Positions 32,682 to 40,773 of a stretch of 64,000 nucleotides of DNA are shown one piece after another. Each line of letters begins with the position of its first letter. The stretch's first letter is position 1. Source of the DNA: CBDCPI01 sp965220245 (GTDB lineage Bacteria; Chloroflexota; Dehalococcoidia; Lucifugimonadales; UBA3495). Made by a program: the position numbers and the translations under genes. Where the stretch lies: the NCBI GenBank assembly GCA_965220245.1, contig CBDCPI010000013.1:248001-312000 (forward strand), in the 5' to 3' direction. The notes beneath the pieces were generated by a model. It searched no databases, was not told the DNA's origin, and saw only the letters and a program-made list of their open reading frames with translations.

Positions 32682-32707
32682 GCTTCAGCATAGGAGAGGA
32701 AACCCAA

Positions 32708-33892
32708 ATGGCCAAGCAGAGATTCGACAGGTCAAAGCCCCATGTTAACGTGGGAACCATCGGTCACGTAGACCACGGCAAAACCACGTTGACCTCCGCT
32801 ATAACCAAGGTCATGGCGCAACGAGGTCTGGCCAGCTATCAGGACATGGACAGCATCGACAACGCCCCGGAGGAAAAGGCCAGGGGCGTGACCATCGCCA
32901 TTGCCCACGTGGAGTACGAGACCGATTCCCGGCACTATGCCCATGTGGACTGCCCGGGCCACGCCGACTACATTAAGAACATGATTACCGGGGCGGCGCA
33001 GATGGACGGCGCGGTGTTGGTGGTTAGCGCTCCCGACGGCCCCATGCCCCAAACCCGGGAACATATTCTTCTGGCCCGTCAGGTGGAAGTGCCCCGGATT
33101 CTGGTCGCCTTGAATAAAGTCGACATGATGGACGACGAGGAGCTACTGGAGTTGGTGGAGTTGGAAGTCCGGGAGCTATTGAGCCGGTACGACTTCCCCG
33201 GAGACGACACTCCCATCATCCGGGTCAGCGGCTTGAAGGCCCTGGAAGGGGACCCCGAGGCCGAGGAAGGCATTGTCCAACTAGTCCAGGCGATGGACGA
33301 CTATATACCGGTGCCCACCCGGGTGATAGACCGGCCCTTCCTCATGCCCATCGAAGACGTGTTCGGGATCAAGGGCCGGGGCACCGTGGTAACCGGCCGG
33401 GTGGAGCGCGGCAGCTTGAAACAGGGCGAACCGGTGGAGATTATCCGGTTCGGCGATGTCCGGGAGACCGTGGCCACCGGACTGGAGATGTTCCACAAGC
33501 TTTTGGATACCACCGAAGCCGGGGACGCGGTGGGCGTTCTGCTCCGGGGCGTGGACCGGGACGAGGTGGAGCGGGGTCAGGTGTTGGTCAAGCCCGGGTC
33601 GATGCGGCCCTACACCAACGCCGAGGCGGAAGTGTACGTTCTAAGCCGGGAAGAGGGCGGACGCCATACTCCGTTCTTCCCTGGCTACAAGCCCCAATTC
33701 TATATCCGGACCAGCGACATCACCGGGGAGATCCAGTTGCCCGAGGGCGTGGAAATGGTCATGCCGGGCGACAACATCCAGATGACCATCAAGTTGATCA
33801 CACCCGTCGCCATCGAAGAAGGGCTGCGCTTTGCCATCCGGGAAGGTGGCCGCACCGTTGGCGCCGGGGTATTCACCAAGCTGTTGGATTAA
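32708..33892 (+). CDS. tuf: Elongation factor Tu
   Basis: 394 aa GTPase that carries aminoacyl-tRNA to the ribosome. Boxes: GTIGHVDHGKTTLTSAI (G1), RGVTIAIAHVEY (G2), DCPGHADYIKNMITGA (G3) and NKVDMMDDEEL (G4). The beta-barrel domains end in VGAGVFTKLLD. It follows three tRNA genes and precedes rpmG by 3 bp, forming the standard tuf-rpmG-secE-nusG-rplKAJL translation block. Confidence 0.98.
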   Translation: MAKQRFDRSKPHVNVGTIGHVDHGKTTLTSAITKVMAQRGLASYQDMDSIDNAPEEKARGVTIAIAHVEYETDSRHYAHVDCPGHADYIKNMITGAAQMDGAVLVVSAPDGPMPQTREHILLARQVEVPRILVALNKVDMMDDEELLELVELEVRELLSRYDFPGDDTPIIRVSGLKALEGDPEAEEGIVQLVQAMDDYIPVPTRVIDRPFLMPIEDVFGIKGRGTVVTGRVERGSLKQGEPVEIIRFGDVRETVATGLEMFHKLLDTTEAGDAVGVLLRGVDRDEVERGQVLVKPGSMRPYTNAEAEVYVLSREEGGRHTPFFPGYKPQFYIRTSDITGEIQLPEGVEMVMPGDNIQMTIKLITPVAIEEGLRFAIREGGRTVGAGVFTKLLD

Positions 33893-33895
33893 GAG

Positions 33896-34066
33896 ATGGC
33901 AAGAAAAACTGGCGACATTCGACAAGTAATCACTCTGCAATGCGGTGACTGCCGGGGGCGCAACTACACCTCCGGCAAGAACCGGCGCAACGACCCGCAG
34001 CGAATTGAGCTGCGCAAGTACTGTTCCAGGTGCCGCAACCATACAACGCACCGCGAAGTAAGGTAA
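33896..34066 (+). CDS. rpmG: 50S ribosomal protein L33
   Basis: 56 aa, starting MARKTGDIRQVITLQCGDCR and ending CSRCRNHTTHREVR. The two CxxC pairs mark a zinc-binding L33. Starts 3 bp after tuf with an AAGAG site overlapping the tuf stop. Stops 6 bp before secE. Confidence 0.95.
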   Translation: MARKTGDIRQVITLQCGDCRGRNYTSGKNRRNDPQRIELRKYCSRCRNHTTHREVR

Positions 34067-34072
34067 GCTAAC

Positions 34073-34309
34073 ATGGCCCGGGCTTCATCGCGAAGCGCCC
34101 GCATTATCTCTCCGGCCTCTGGTGGGAGAGTAAGCCCGGTAAGCTTCCTCCAAGAGACGATTTCGGAGCTAAGGAAGTCGGTGTGGCCCAGCCGTGAGGA
34201 AACCTCACGGCTAACAGTGGTGGTCATAGCATTGGCCATTGCCGCGGGTTTCTTTCTGGGAGGGCTGGATCGGTTGTTTGCCGAGACATTCGCACGGTAC
34301 GTGTTATAA
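34073..34309 (+). CDS. secE: Preprotein translocase subunit SecE
   Basis: 78 aa with one C-terminal transmembrane helix (VVIALAIAAGFFLGGLDRLF). It is preceded by the amphipathic LQETISELRKSVWPSREE, whose VWPSREE is the SecE signature. The first 20 residues are basic and probably disordered. Between rpmG and nusG, its usual place. Confidence 0.93.
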   Translation: MARASSRSARIISPASGGRVSPVSFLQETISELRKSVWPSREETSRLTVVVIALAIAAGFFLGGLDRLFAETFARYVL

Positions 34310-34393
34310 GCGCCCTCCCGTAGTATCCCATTGGCTGACCGGTCCCCTTTCCGGTGCATCAGATGCACCAGTTTTGTTGTGTCGAGAACTGCC

Positions 34394-34972
34394 ATGACTA
34401 TTAGCCAGAACCCCCAAGTTGAAGAGGCCCAGGGCCCTAGGTGGTACATCGTACACACCTACTCCGGGCAAGAAGACGTAGTGGAGAAAAACTTGAAGCT
34501 GCGGATTCAAAGTCTGGACATGCAAGACCGGATTCTTCAAGTCCTAGTCCCCACCGAAGAAGAAGTGGTGTTCAAGGACGGCAAGCGCCGGTCGGAGCGC
34601 CGCAAGCTGTTCCCCGGATATATCCTGGTGCAAATGGACATGGATGACGAAAGCTGGTACGCGGTCCGCAACACCCCGGGAGTCACCGGCTTCGTATCCA
34701 GTGAGGACGAGTCGGACAAAAGGCCCAAGCCGGTGCCTTTGGAAGACAAGCAAATAGAGGACATCCTAAAGCAGGTGGAGTCCGGCGCCACCAGGGTGAA
34801 GATTGGCTTGGAGCGCGGGGAAACCGTCCGCATCACCGAAGGCCCTTTTATCGACTTCATCGGCGCGATAAACGACATTGATGATGGCAAAGGCAAAGTG
34901 CGGGTGCTGGTCTCATTCTTCGGCCGGGAGACGCCCGTGGAGCTGGACTTTCTACAGGTGGAACGTATTTAG
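34394..34972 (+). CDS. nusG: Transcription termination/antitermination factor NusG
   Basis: 192 aa from ATG 34394. An ATG at 34331 is also in frame but adds an unlikely Cys-rich leader. The NGN domain starts RWYIVHTYSGQEDVVEKNL and contains ERRKLFPGYILVQM. The KOW domain has GETVRITEGPFIDFIG and VLVSFFGRETPVELDF. NusG binds RNA polymerase and Rho. Confidence 0.96.
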   Translation: MTISQNPQVEEAQGPRWYIVHTYSGQEDVVEKNLKLRIQSLDMQDRILQVLVPTEEEVVFKDGKRRSERRKLFPGYILVQMDMDDESWYAVRNTPGVTGFVSSEDESDKRPKPVPLEDKQIEDILKQVESGATRVKIGLERGETVRITEGPFIDFIGAINDIDDGKGKVRVLVSFFGRETPVELDFLQVERI

Positions 34973-34981
34973 GAGCAACGG

Positions 34982-35407
34982 GTGGCAAAAAAAGTAAGGG
35001 CCATAATCAAACTCCAATTGGAAGCAGGGAAGGCTACCCCGGCGCCTCCGGTAGGACCGGCTCTAGGTCAGCACGGGGTTAATATCATGGGATTCGTGAA
35101 GGAGTACAACTCCCGCACGGCGACTCAGGCAGGTACCATCGTACCCGTACACCTAACGGTTTTCGAGGACCGCTCGTTTACTTTCGTAACCCGCACGCCT
35201 CCCGCTTCGGACCTTCTACGCCGGGCCGCAGCCGTCGAAAAGGGTTCCTCCGACATCCGGCAAGGGTCGGTGGGCACTATCAGCCGCCAAGCATTGCGGG
35301 ATATTGCCGAAGCAAAAGCGGCGGACTTGAACGCGACTTCCACGGAAGAGGCCATGTCCATTATCGCGGGCACTGCGCGGAGCATGGGCATCGCAATAGA
35401 GGACTAA
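34982..35407 (+). CDS. rplK: 50S ribosomal protein L11
   Basis: 141 aa, GTG start with an AGGAGC site 9 bp after nusG. Typical features are LQLEAGKATPAPPVGPALGQ, HGVNIMGFVKEYN and the C-terminal rRNA-binding part ending TARSMGIAIED. Length is as in other bacteria. Confidence 0.97.
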   Translation: MAKKVRAIIKLQLEAGKATPAPPVGPALGQHGVNIMGFVKEYNSRTATQAGTIVPVHLTVFEDRSFTFVTRTPPASDLLRRAAAVEKGSSDIRQGSVGTISRQALRDIAEAKAADLNATSTEEAMSIIAGTARSMGIAIED

Positions 35408-35435
35408 GGGACCTTAAAACTGCCAAGGGGTTGAT

Positions 35436-36152
35436 ATGGTAAAGCACAGCAGGCGACACAGCGCGGTGGCCGAAAGGGTGGACCCGAACCGGTCCTATAT
35501 GCCCGAGGACGCCATCGACCTAGTGAAGGAAGTCTCCACCGCCAAGTTCGACGAGACGGTGGAAATCCATCTAAGGACCAGCGCCGATCCTCGCCACGCC
35601 GATCAGATGGTGCGGGGCGTGACCGTATTGCCCCACGGGTTGGGGAAGCAGGTGCGGGTGTTGGTTTTTGCTAATGCCGAGGCGATGGATATAGCTCGCC
35701 AAGCCGGGGCCGACTACGTAGGGGAAGACGATCTCATCCAGCAGATAGAGGGCGGCTGGATGGGGTTTGACGTCGGGCTGGCGGTGCCCCAAGTTATGCC
35801 GAAGATCGGCCGCTTGGGCCGTATCCTGGGCCGCAGCGGGTTGATGCCAAATCCCCGGTCGGGGACCATGGTGCAGCCCCAAGACCTGCCCCGGGTGATA
35901 CAAGAAGCCAAGGCGGGACGGCTGGAGTACCGTACCGACCGGACCGCGATAATCCACAGTCCCATCGGGAAAGTGAGCTTCGACAACTCCCAACTGCTGG
36001 ACAACATGGCTTCCTTGGTGAGCTCGATCTTTAGGGACAAGCCAGCCGCGGTAAAAGGCCCATTCTTGCGTTCGGCTTATCTTGCCTCGTCCATGGGCCC
36101 CAGCATTCCGCTGAACGTGGCGGCTCTACAAACTCTGGAGGCGCCGGAGTAA
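35436..36152 (+). CDS. rplA: 50S ribosomal protein L1
   Basis: 238 aa with KFDETVEIHLRTSADPRHAD, VTVLPHGLGKQVRVLVFA, MPKIGRLGRILGRSGLMPNP and SPIGKVSF. A normal bacterial L1, and in E. coli the translational regulator of the rplKA pair. Confidence 0.97.
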   Translation: MVKHSRRHSAVAERVDPNRSYMPEDAIDLVKEVSTAKFDETVEIHLRTSADPRHADQMVRGVTVLPHGLGKQVRVLVFANAEAMDIARQAGADYVGEDDLIQQIEGGWMGFDVGLAVPQVMPKIGRLGRILGRSGLMPNPRSGTMVQPQDLPRVIQEAKAGRLEYRTDRTAIIHSPIGKVSFDNSQLLDNMASLVSSIFRDKPAAVKGPFLRSAYLASSMGPSIPLNVAALQTLEAPE

Positions 36153-36182
36153 AATAGCCGGACAACTACTAAAAACAGAATA

Positions 36183-36307
36183 GAGCCGTAGACTGCGGGT
36201 CCCCCTAAGTCCGGGGGTTAAGGACAGAAAGGTCGCCCGCCGAGGCGCGATTGCACTTCTAACGGATTACCGGAATCCCCGCGCCTTCGCTTACGTGCGG
36301 GGATTTT
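36183..36307 (+). promoter_or_regulatory. Ribosomal L10 leader with attenuator terminator
   Basis: GCCGTAGACTGCGGGTCC, then TTAAGGAC and CGCCCGCCGAGGCG are the conserved blocks of the L10 leader that L10(L12)4 binds. A hairpin with arms ATCCCCGC and GCGGGGAT plus a T run (36275-36307) follows. It could end transcription before rplJ when L10 is in excess. Confidence 0.88.
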
Positions 36308-36349
36308 AACGTCTACAGCAATAGAATTCACAAAGCGGAAGGGAAACAG

Positions 36350-36889
36350 TTGCCTACTCAGGAAAAGATCGAGCGTGTAAGCGCTCTACAGGACAAATTG
36401 GAGCGGTCCACCATAACTCTGACCGCCGACTATACGGGCATTTCGGTCAACGAGATGACCGACCTTCGGCGGCGGATGCGGGCCGCTGGCGTCGAGTTCA
36501 CTATCGTCAAAAACACGCTCATAGACTTGGCGGCAGAAGCCGCCCAGCGCCCCCAGGTTAAGGAGATCGTGCAGGGGCCTACAGCGGTAGCGTTCGGTTA
36601 TGACGACCCCTTGAACGTGGCCAAGGCCGTGTCGGAATACGTGCGTTCCACTAGGTCGGTGCTCGCCGTCCGGGGCGCGGTATTGGGAGACGGACCGGCT
36701 ATGTCGCCAGCGGAGGTGAACCGCTTGGCCACCCTGCCGCCTAAACCCCAGATGGTGGCTAACCTATTGGGCCAGCTCCAGTCTCCGATCCAGCGGCTAT
36801 TGAGAGTCATGAACGGACCCTTGCAGAGTCTGGGCGGTCTGCTACAGGCCAGGATTGAGCAGCTTGAGTCCGCCGAGGCTGGTGGATAG
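36350..36889 (+). CDS. rplJ: 50S ribosomal protein L10
   Basis: 179 aa from TTG behind GGAAGGGAA. The core is SALQDKLERSTITLTADYTG, VEFTIVKNTLIDLAA, GPTAVAFGYDDP and the C-terminal helix for L7/L12 dimers. Directly downstream of the L10 leader. Confidence 0.96.
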   Translation: MPTQEKIERVSALQDKLERSTITLTADYTGISVNEMTDLRRRMRAAGVEFTIVKNTLIDLAAEAAQRPQVKEIVQGPTAVAFGYDDPLNVAKAVSEYVRSTRSVLAVRGAVLGDGPAMSPAEVNRLATLPPKPQMVANLLGQLQSPIQRLLRVMNGPLQSLGGLLQARIEQLESAEAGG

Positions 36890-36933
36890 ACCCGGACAAA
36901 CTAGCTGAGCTAAGAAATAGAGGAGGAAGGACC

Positions 36934-37323
36934 GTGACCAAGAACGAGTTGATTGATGCCATCAAAGGAATGAATGTCTTGGAACTGGCTGACGTGGTGA
37001 AGGCCCTAGAGGAAGAGTTCGGGATCACCGCTGCGGCCCCGGTGGCTATAGCGGCTCCCGGCGCCTTCGGAGTCATGGATGCCGCTGACGCTGGCCCGGC
37101 TGAAGAAGAGCAGACCGAGTTTGCCGTCATGCTCAAAGAGATCGGTCCCAACAAAATCAACGTGATCAAGGCCGTTCGCGAGGTAACCTCGTTGGGTCTG
37201 CGTGAAGCCAAGGAACTGGTGGAATCGGCTCCTACCCGAGTAAAGGAAGCGATTGCCCGGGACGAGGCCAACGACATCAGGGGCAAGCTGGAAGAGGCCG
37301 GCGCCGTCGTCGACGTAAACTAG
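36934..37323 (+). CDS. rplL: 50S ribosomal protein L7/L12
   Basis: 129 aa, GTG start behind AGGAGGAAGG. The N-terminal dimer helix ELIDAIKGMNVLELADVVKA is followed by the Ala-rich hinge. The factor-binding domain has KINVIKAVREVTSLGLREAK and ends KLEEAGAVVDVN. No rpoB follows, unlike in most bacteria. Confidence 0.97.
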   Translation: MTKNELIDAIKGMNVLELADVVKALEEEFGITAAAPVAIAAPGAFGVMDAADAGPAEEEQTEFAVMLKEIGPNKINVIKAVREVTSLGLREAKELVESAPTRVKEAIARDEANDIRGKLEEAGAVVDVN

Positions 37324-37359
37324 CGGGCCCGCCACGACCCATCTTCTGGGGAGGGAACA

Positions 37360-37584
37360 TTGAGCCGTCGCAAAGACTTGGAACGCTATTTGCGCCTCAA
37401 AGAGCAAAACCCAGGATATGCCGGATTTCGTGGGGTAAACACGGTAACCGAGCAGCCGCGCGCCGTCCTGGAAAGCGTGGTCTGCTCGGTATGCCAACGT
37501 AAGCGCAACGTGGCTAGCAACATCATCCCGGCAGACCGGTCCACCTTCGTGTGCCGTAGCTGCCAGGAAGCCGCGCCTGTGTAA
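37360..37584 (+). CDS. Small Cys-rich zinc-ribbon protein downstream of rplL
   Basis: 74 aa from TTG with GGGGAGG. A basic helix (RRKDLERYLRLKEQNPGY) is followed by VCSVCQRKRNV and VCRSCQEA, two CxxC pairs for one zinc. It may be an RNA- or ribosome-associated protein given the operon, but I do not recognise it. Confidence 0.6.
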   Translation: MSRRKDLERYLRLKEQNPGYAGFRGVNTVTEQPRAVLESVVCSVCQRKRNVASNIIPADRSTFVCRSCQEAAPV

Positions 37585-37605
37585 CCTTCTATAGTCTAAC
37601 CCGGA

Positions 37606-38983
37606 CTAGCGGAAGGGAGGCAGCAGGTCGTCAAGGTATTCGTAGGCGCGGTTGAATTGGGACTCGCCGCCGATGCCCCTCTGGTCCGGCTGAAGAGCCA
37701 CGGCAATATCGGGCTCCACCCCATTACCGCCCAAAGGTTTGCCCTCCGGGGTGAACCACTTGGACGTGGGTAAATAAAGAGCCGACCCATTGTTCAACTC
37801 CAAAAACTGGTAGCTGCCGCCTTTGCCGGAGGTCTTGGTTCCCAGCAAGACGGCGCGGCCGCTCTCTCGCAGGACCGCAGCGACTGCTTCCGCTTCGCTT
37901 TGGGTGCCCTCGTCAACTATCACCACTGTAGGCATATCTCCGAGGCCTACGGTTTCAAGATCCTCGGGTACCCGCAATTCCTCGCGGATACCCTGAGCGT
38001 TCTCTTTGGAAATGAAGGAGCTTCCGGGCCCGAGAAACTGGCCCAGGACCGCCAAAGCCGCGTTCTCGGAGCCTCCCGCGTTAGACCTGAAGTCAAGAAT
38101 CAACGCCAGCGCATCGACCTGCTGTAGGGCTTCCAAGGCTTCGAATAGTTGCTCTCCGGTATTCTCTCTAAAAGCCGTCACGTAGATGTACCCGATGCCG
38201 CCGGGCGCCAGTTGCTGGGACACCGAGCGCAGGCTAATGGTGTCACGAAACACCTCGAACTCCAGAGGTCCCGGTTCCCCGCTCCGTTGCATAAGTAACT
38301 TCACCTTGGTCCCTTCGGGACCGGCGACCCGGTCCACCACTTCCTGAAGGCTCTGGCCGGCGACCGGTTGTCCTTCGACCGCCAAATAGAACGTCGCCGT
38401 CTTGGATTCCCGCCTTTTCGGCCGGTGTATCGTCAAAAGGGAACATCAGGATTTGCTCGTTTTGGGCAATTACCCTGGCGCCGATGCCCCGGTACTCCCC
38501 CTCCAGGTTTTCTTCCAGGTGCTGCTTGACTTCCGGGTAGGCTTCGGCGTTCAAGAACGCGGCCGCCGGGTCACCCAGTCCGGCAACCATTCCGCTAATG
38601 GCGGTGGCAGCCAATCTTGGGCGCTCGATGTCCGGCCAGCGTTCCTGAAATAAGACCAACGCTCGCCACACGTCCCCCAGTTCCGGTGGCACACCCGGCG
38701 GGGCCTGGCCTCGTACCCGCCCCACATCGGTGAGGAACGGATAGCTGTCGCCATCCACTAGACCCAGCAGGTTTAGGAGCGCTGCGCTCACCACTTTTTC
38801 CGGTTCTATGCTCTCCCGATGGGCGTAGGACTCTTTGACGACTCCCCAAGCCTCCCAAACGGCCTCCAGTTCCTCTCCGGGCGACGTGTCCCGGTCGCTT
38901 GTACCACAAGCCAAGGCAGTCGACAGCAACAGGAGCGCCAGTATCAATAACGCGGGAAACTTCATTAGCGGCATAGAGCGCAA
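37606..38983 (-). pseudogene. S41 (CtpA-type) C-terminal processing protease, one frameshift
   Basis: The N-terminal frame (38983 down) has a lipoprotein-type signal (LLILALLLLSTALAC), the S41 cap and the first half of a PDZ domain ending AGIQDGDVL. The other frame continues LAVEGQPVAGQSLQEVVDRV, through GGIGYIYVTAFRENTGEQL, LDFRSNAGGSENAAL and the Ser/Lys dyad GTQSEAEAVA and LLGTKTSGKGGSYQ. One extra T in the TTT run near 38395 restores a single frame, so it is either a fresh frameshift or a base-call error. All catalytic parts are retained. Confidence 0.85.
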
Positions 38984-39106
38984 TTTCCAACCAGGTGACT
39001 ATGACTGATGCGTGAATAAGTTTCTAAACTGTCCCTTCCCCCGCAATTCCGGCGAAGGCCGGGATCCAGGACCGTTCTCCGCCAGCTAGGTTCTTGTCCT
39101 CAGAAT

Positions 39107-40189
39107 GGCTTTGTTGAATGAATGGGAGGTAGTGTTAAGCTGGAGGCATGAAGCGAACACCGCAAGCCTCCAAAGCTCGTCCCAAGAAACGCACCACCAC
39201 CAGGAAATCCCAGTATCGGATACGTAACTGGCATGACTACAACGAAAGCCTGGTCCAGCGGGGTTCAATAACCCTATGGACCAGCGAAGAGGATATTGGG
39301 GCCTGGAAGCCCGGCGGCCCCCGAAAGCGCGGTGGGCAGTTTCAGTATTCCGATGGAGCAATCCAGTGTCTGTTGATGGTGCGCAGCGTCTTCCACTTGA
39401 CCCTGAGGGCTGCCGAAGGGTTTCTCCGGTCCGTGTTTCACTTGCTGGAGTGGGATTTGCCGGTGCCGGACTATACCACCCTCTGCAAGCGCGCCAAGCG
39501 CCTGGGGGTTTCCTTGCTCAGGAAAGCTGCTGGGCCCTTGCACCTGGTACTGGACAGCACCGGGTTGAAAGTCTTTGGGGAGGGAGAATGGAAGGTGCGT
39601 CAGCATGGCTATACCAAACGGCGCACCTGGAGGAAGCTCCATCTAAGCGTGGACAGTGAAACCCAGGAGATCCAGGCCGTGGTACTGAGCGAGGCCAGCC
39701 TGGACGATGCGGGAGCGGTGCCCGAACTTCTGGACCAGAGCACCGAGTCAGTGGAGCAGGTGGGTGGCGATGGGGCCTACGACAAAAGGAAGGTATATGA
39801 GGGCTGCGCTGTCAGAGGTGTCAGGCGGGTAGCAATTCCACCTCGAAAGGATGCCCGTATCTGGCAGCATGGGAACTGTGCCGCCCCGCCCCTGGTGCGG
39901 GACGAGAACCTGAGAAGGATTCGGAAGGTAGGACGTAAGCGGTGGAAACAAGAGTCGGGCTATCATCGGCGTTCCCTGGCCGAGACTGCCATGTTTCGGT
40001 TCAAGACCATCTTTGGTTCCTATCTTCAGGCCAGGAAGTTACCGCAGCAGAAGGTGGAAGCCAAGGTAAAGTGTGCCGCTTTGAATCGGATGACCCACTT
40101 GGGAATGCCGGATAGCTATCGAGTAGCATAGCTCGATTCAAAGGGTGTCGGGACATTTCATGTGCTGCCAATATTCATGCAACAAAGCC
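39107..40189 (+). mobile_element. IS5-family (IS903 group) insertion sequence, 1083 bp
   Basis: The ends are GGCTTTGTTGAATGAAT (39107-) and the complement of GGCTTTGTTGCATGAAT (-40189), the sequence typical of IS903. The flanks are the perfect 9-bp duplication CCTCAGAAT (39098-39106, 40190-40198), as IS903 makes. It contains one intact transposase gene and inserted into a MITE. Confidence 0.95.
39148..40131 (+). CDS. IS5-family transposase (IS903 group)
   Basis: 327 aa. The N-terminal DNA-binding part is followed by DDE residues: D in LHLVLDSTGLKVFGEGEW, D in VGGDGAYDKRKVY and E in YHRRSLAETAMFRFKTIFG. The last motif (Y-R-E-K spacing) is the IS5 signature. No internal stop, so presumably functional. 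Confidence 0.94.
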   Translation: MKRTPQASKARPKKRTTTRKSQYRIRNWHDYNESLVQRGSITLWTSEEDIGAWKPGGPRKRGGQFQYSDGAIQCLLMVRSVFHLTLRAAEGFLRSVFHLLEWDLPVPDYTTLCKRAKRLGVSLLRKAAGPLHLVLDSTGLKVFGEGEWKVRQHGYTKRRTWRKLHLSVDSETQEIQAVVLSEASLDDAGAVPELLDQSTESVEQVGGDGAYDKRKVYEGCAVRGVRRVAIPPRKDARIWQHGNCAAPPLVRDENLRRIRKVGRKRWKQESGYHRRSLAETAMFRFKTIFGSYLQARKLPQQKVEAKVKCAALNRMTHLGMPDSYRVA

Positions 40190-40560
40190 CCTCAGAATTT
40201 CCGGATTCCGGCTCAAGGCCGGAATTGCGGATGGCCTTGCCGAGGCCACGTATGAAGAATGAAAATGGCGGCCAGTCCCCAACCGTCACTCCGGCGAAAG
40301 CGGGAGTCCAGGACCTTACCAGCCAGTGGCGGTCCTTGTGCCTGGAATTTCTGGATTCCCGCCTGCGCGGGAATGACGGGTTGGGTATTTTCATAACAAT
40401 GACGAAGGCTGGTTTAGGCAATTGTTCACGCAGCAGTAATGCCCAGGGTATTTAGGCTAGGAGAGCGGCCCGGCCGTTTCCGGCCAGCTACGGATAGGCC
40501 AGCCACGGATAAGATTGTAGCAGATAGCTCGATTACAGCTATCCGACTCTCTATCTTTCT

Positions 40561-40751
40561 AGGGCCTTTTCATTGTCATGCAGATACACCATGTCATGCA
40601 GATACACCATAGTAGTCCCCAGTAGTCCCCGCCATTGTCATTCTGAGGAGCTTGCGACGAAGAATCTAAAAGGCAAACCGGCTTGCGGCTATGGATTTTA
40701 GATTCTTCGCCTTCGGCTCAGAATGATATTTTCTTAAAATGAAAAGGCCCG
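40561..40751. mobile_element. MITE, CAGGG(T/C)CTTTTCATT family, copy 4
   Basis: The ends AGGGCCTTTTCATTGTCA and AAAATGAAAAGGCCC are inverted repeats. The flanks ctatctttct (40551-40560) and ctacctttct (40752-40761) match at nine of ten bases. It lies between the IS903-like and IS66-like elements, in a region made up of mobile DNA. Confidence 0.82.
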
Positions 40752-40773
40752 CTACCTTTCTGGACGTTTGCCT

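Larger units (their letters stand above)
39005..40436. mobile_element. TA-type MITE (second copy) interrupted by an IS903-like element
   Basis: The left end CTGATGCGTGAATAAG and right end CAATTGTTCACGCAGCAG are inverted repeats related to the element at 22014. TA follows on the right; the left flank is GA. Its core consists of GTCATTCCGGC-type palindromes and was cut by the IS at 39107-40189. The block 40200-40400 is nearly the same as 3520-3705. It accounts for the gaps on both sides of the transposase. Confidence 0.65.

Noticed and set aside
36350..37323. Search for rpoB/rpoC after rplL
   Set aside because: The block ends with a small zinc-ribbon gene and a minus-strand protease; rpoBC are simply not in this window.
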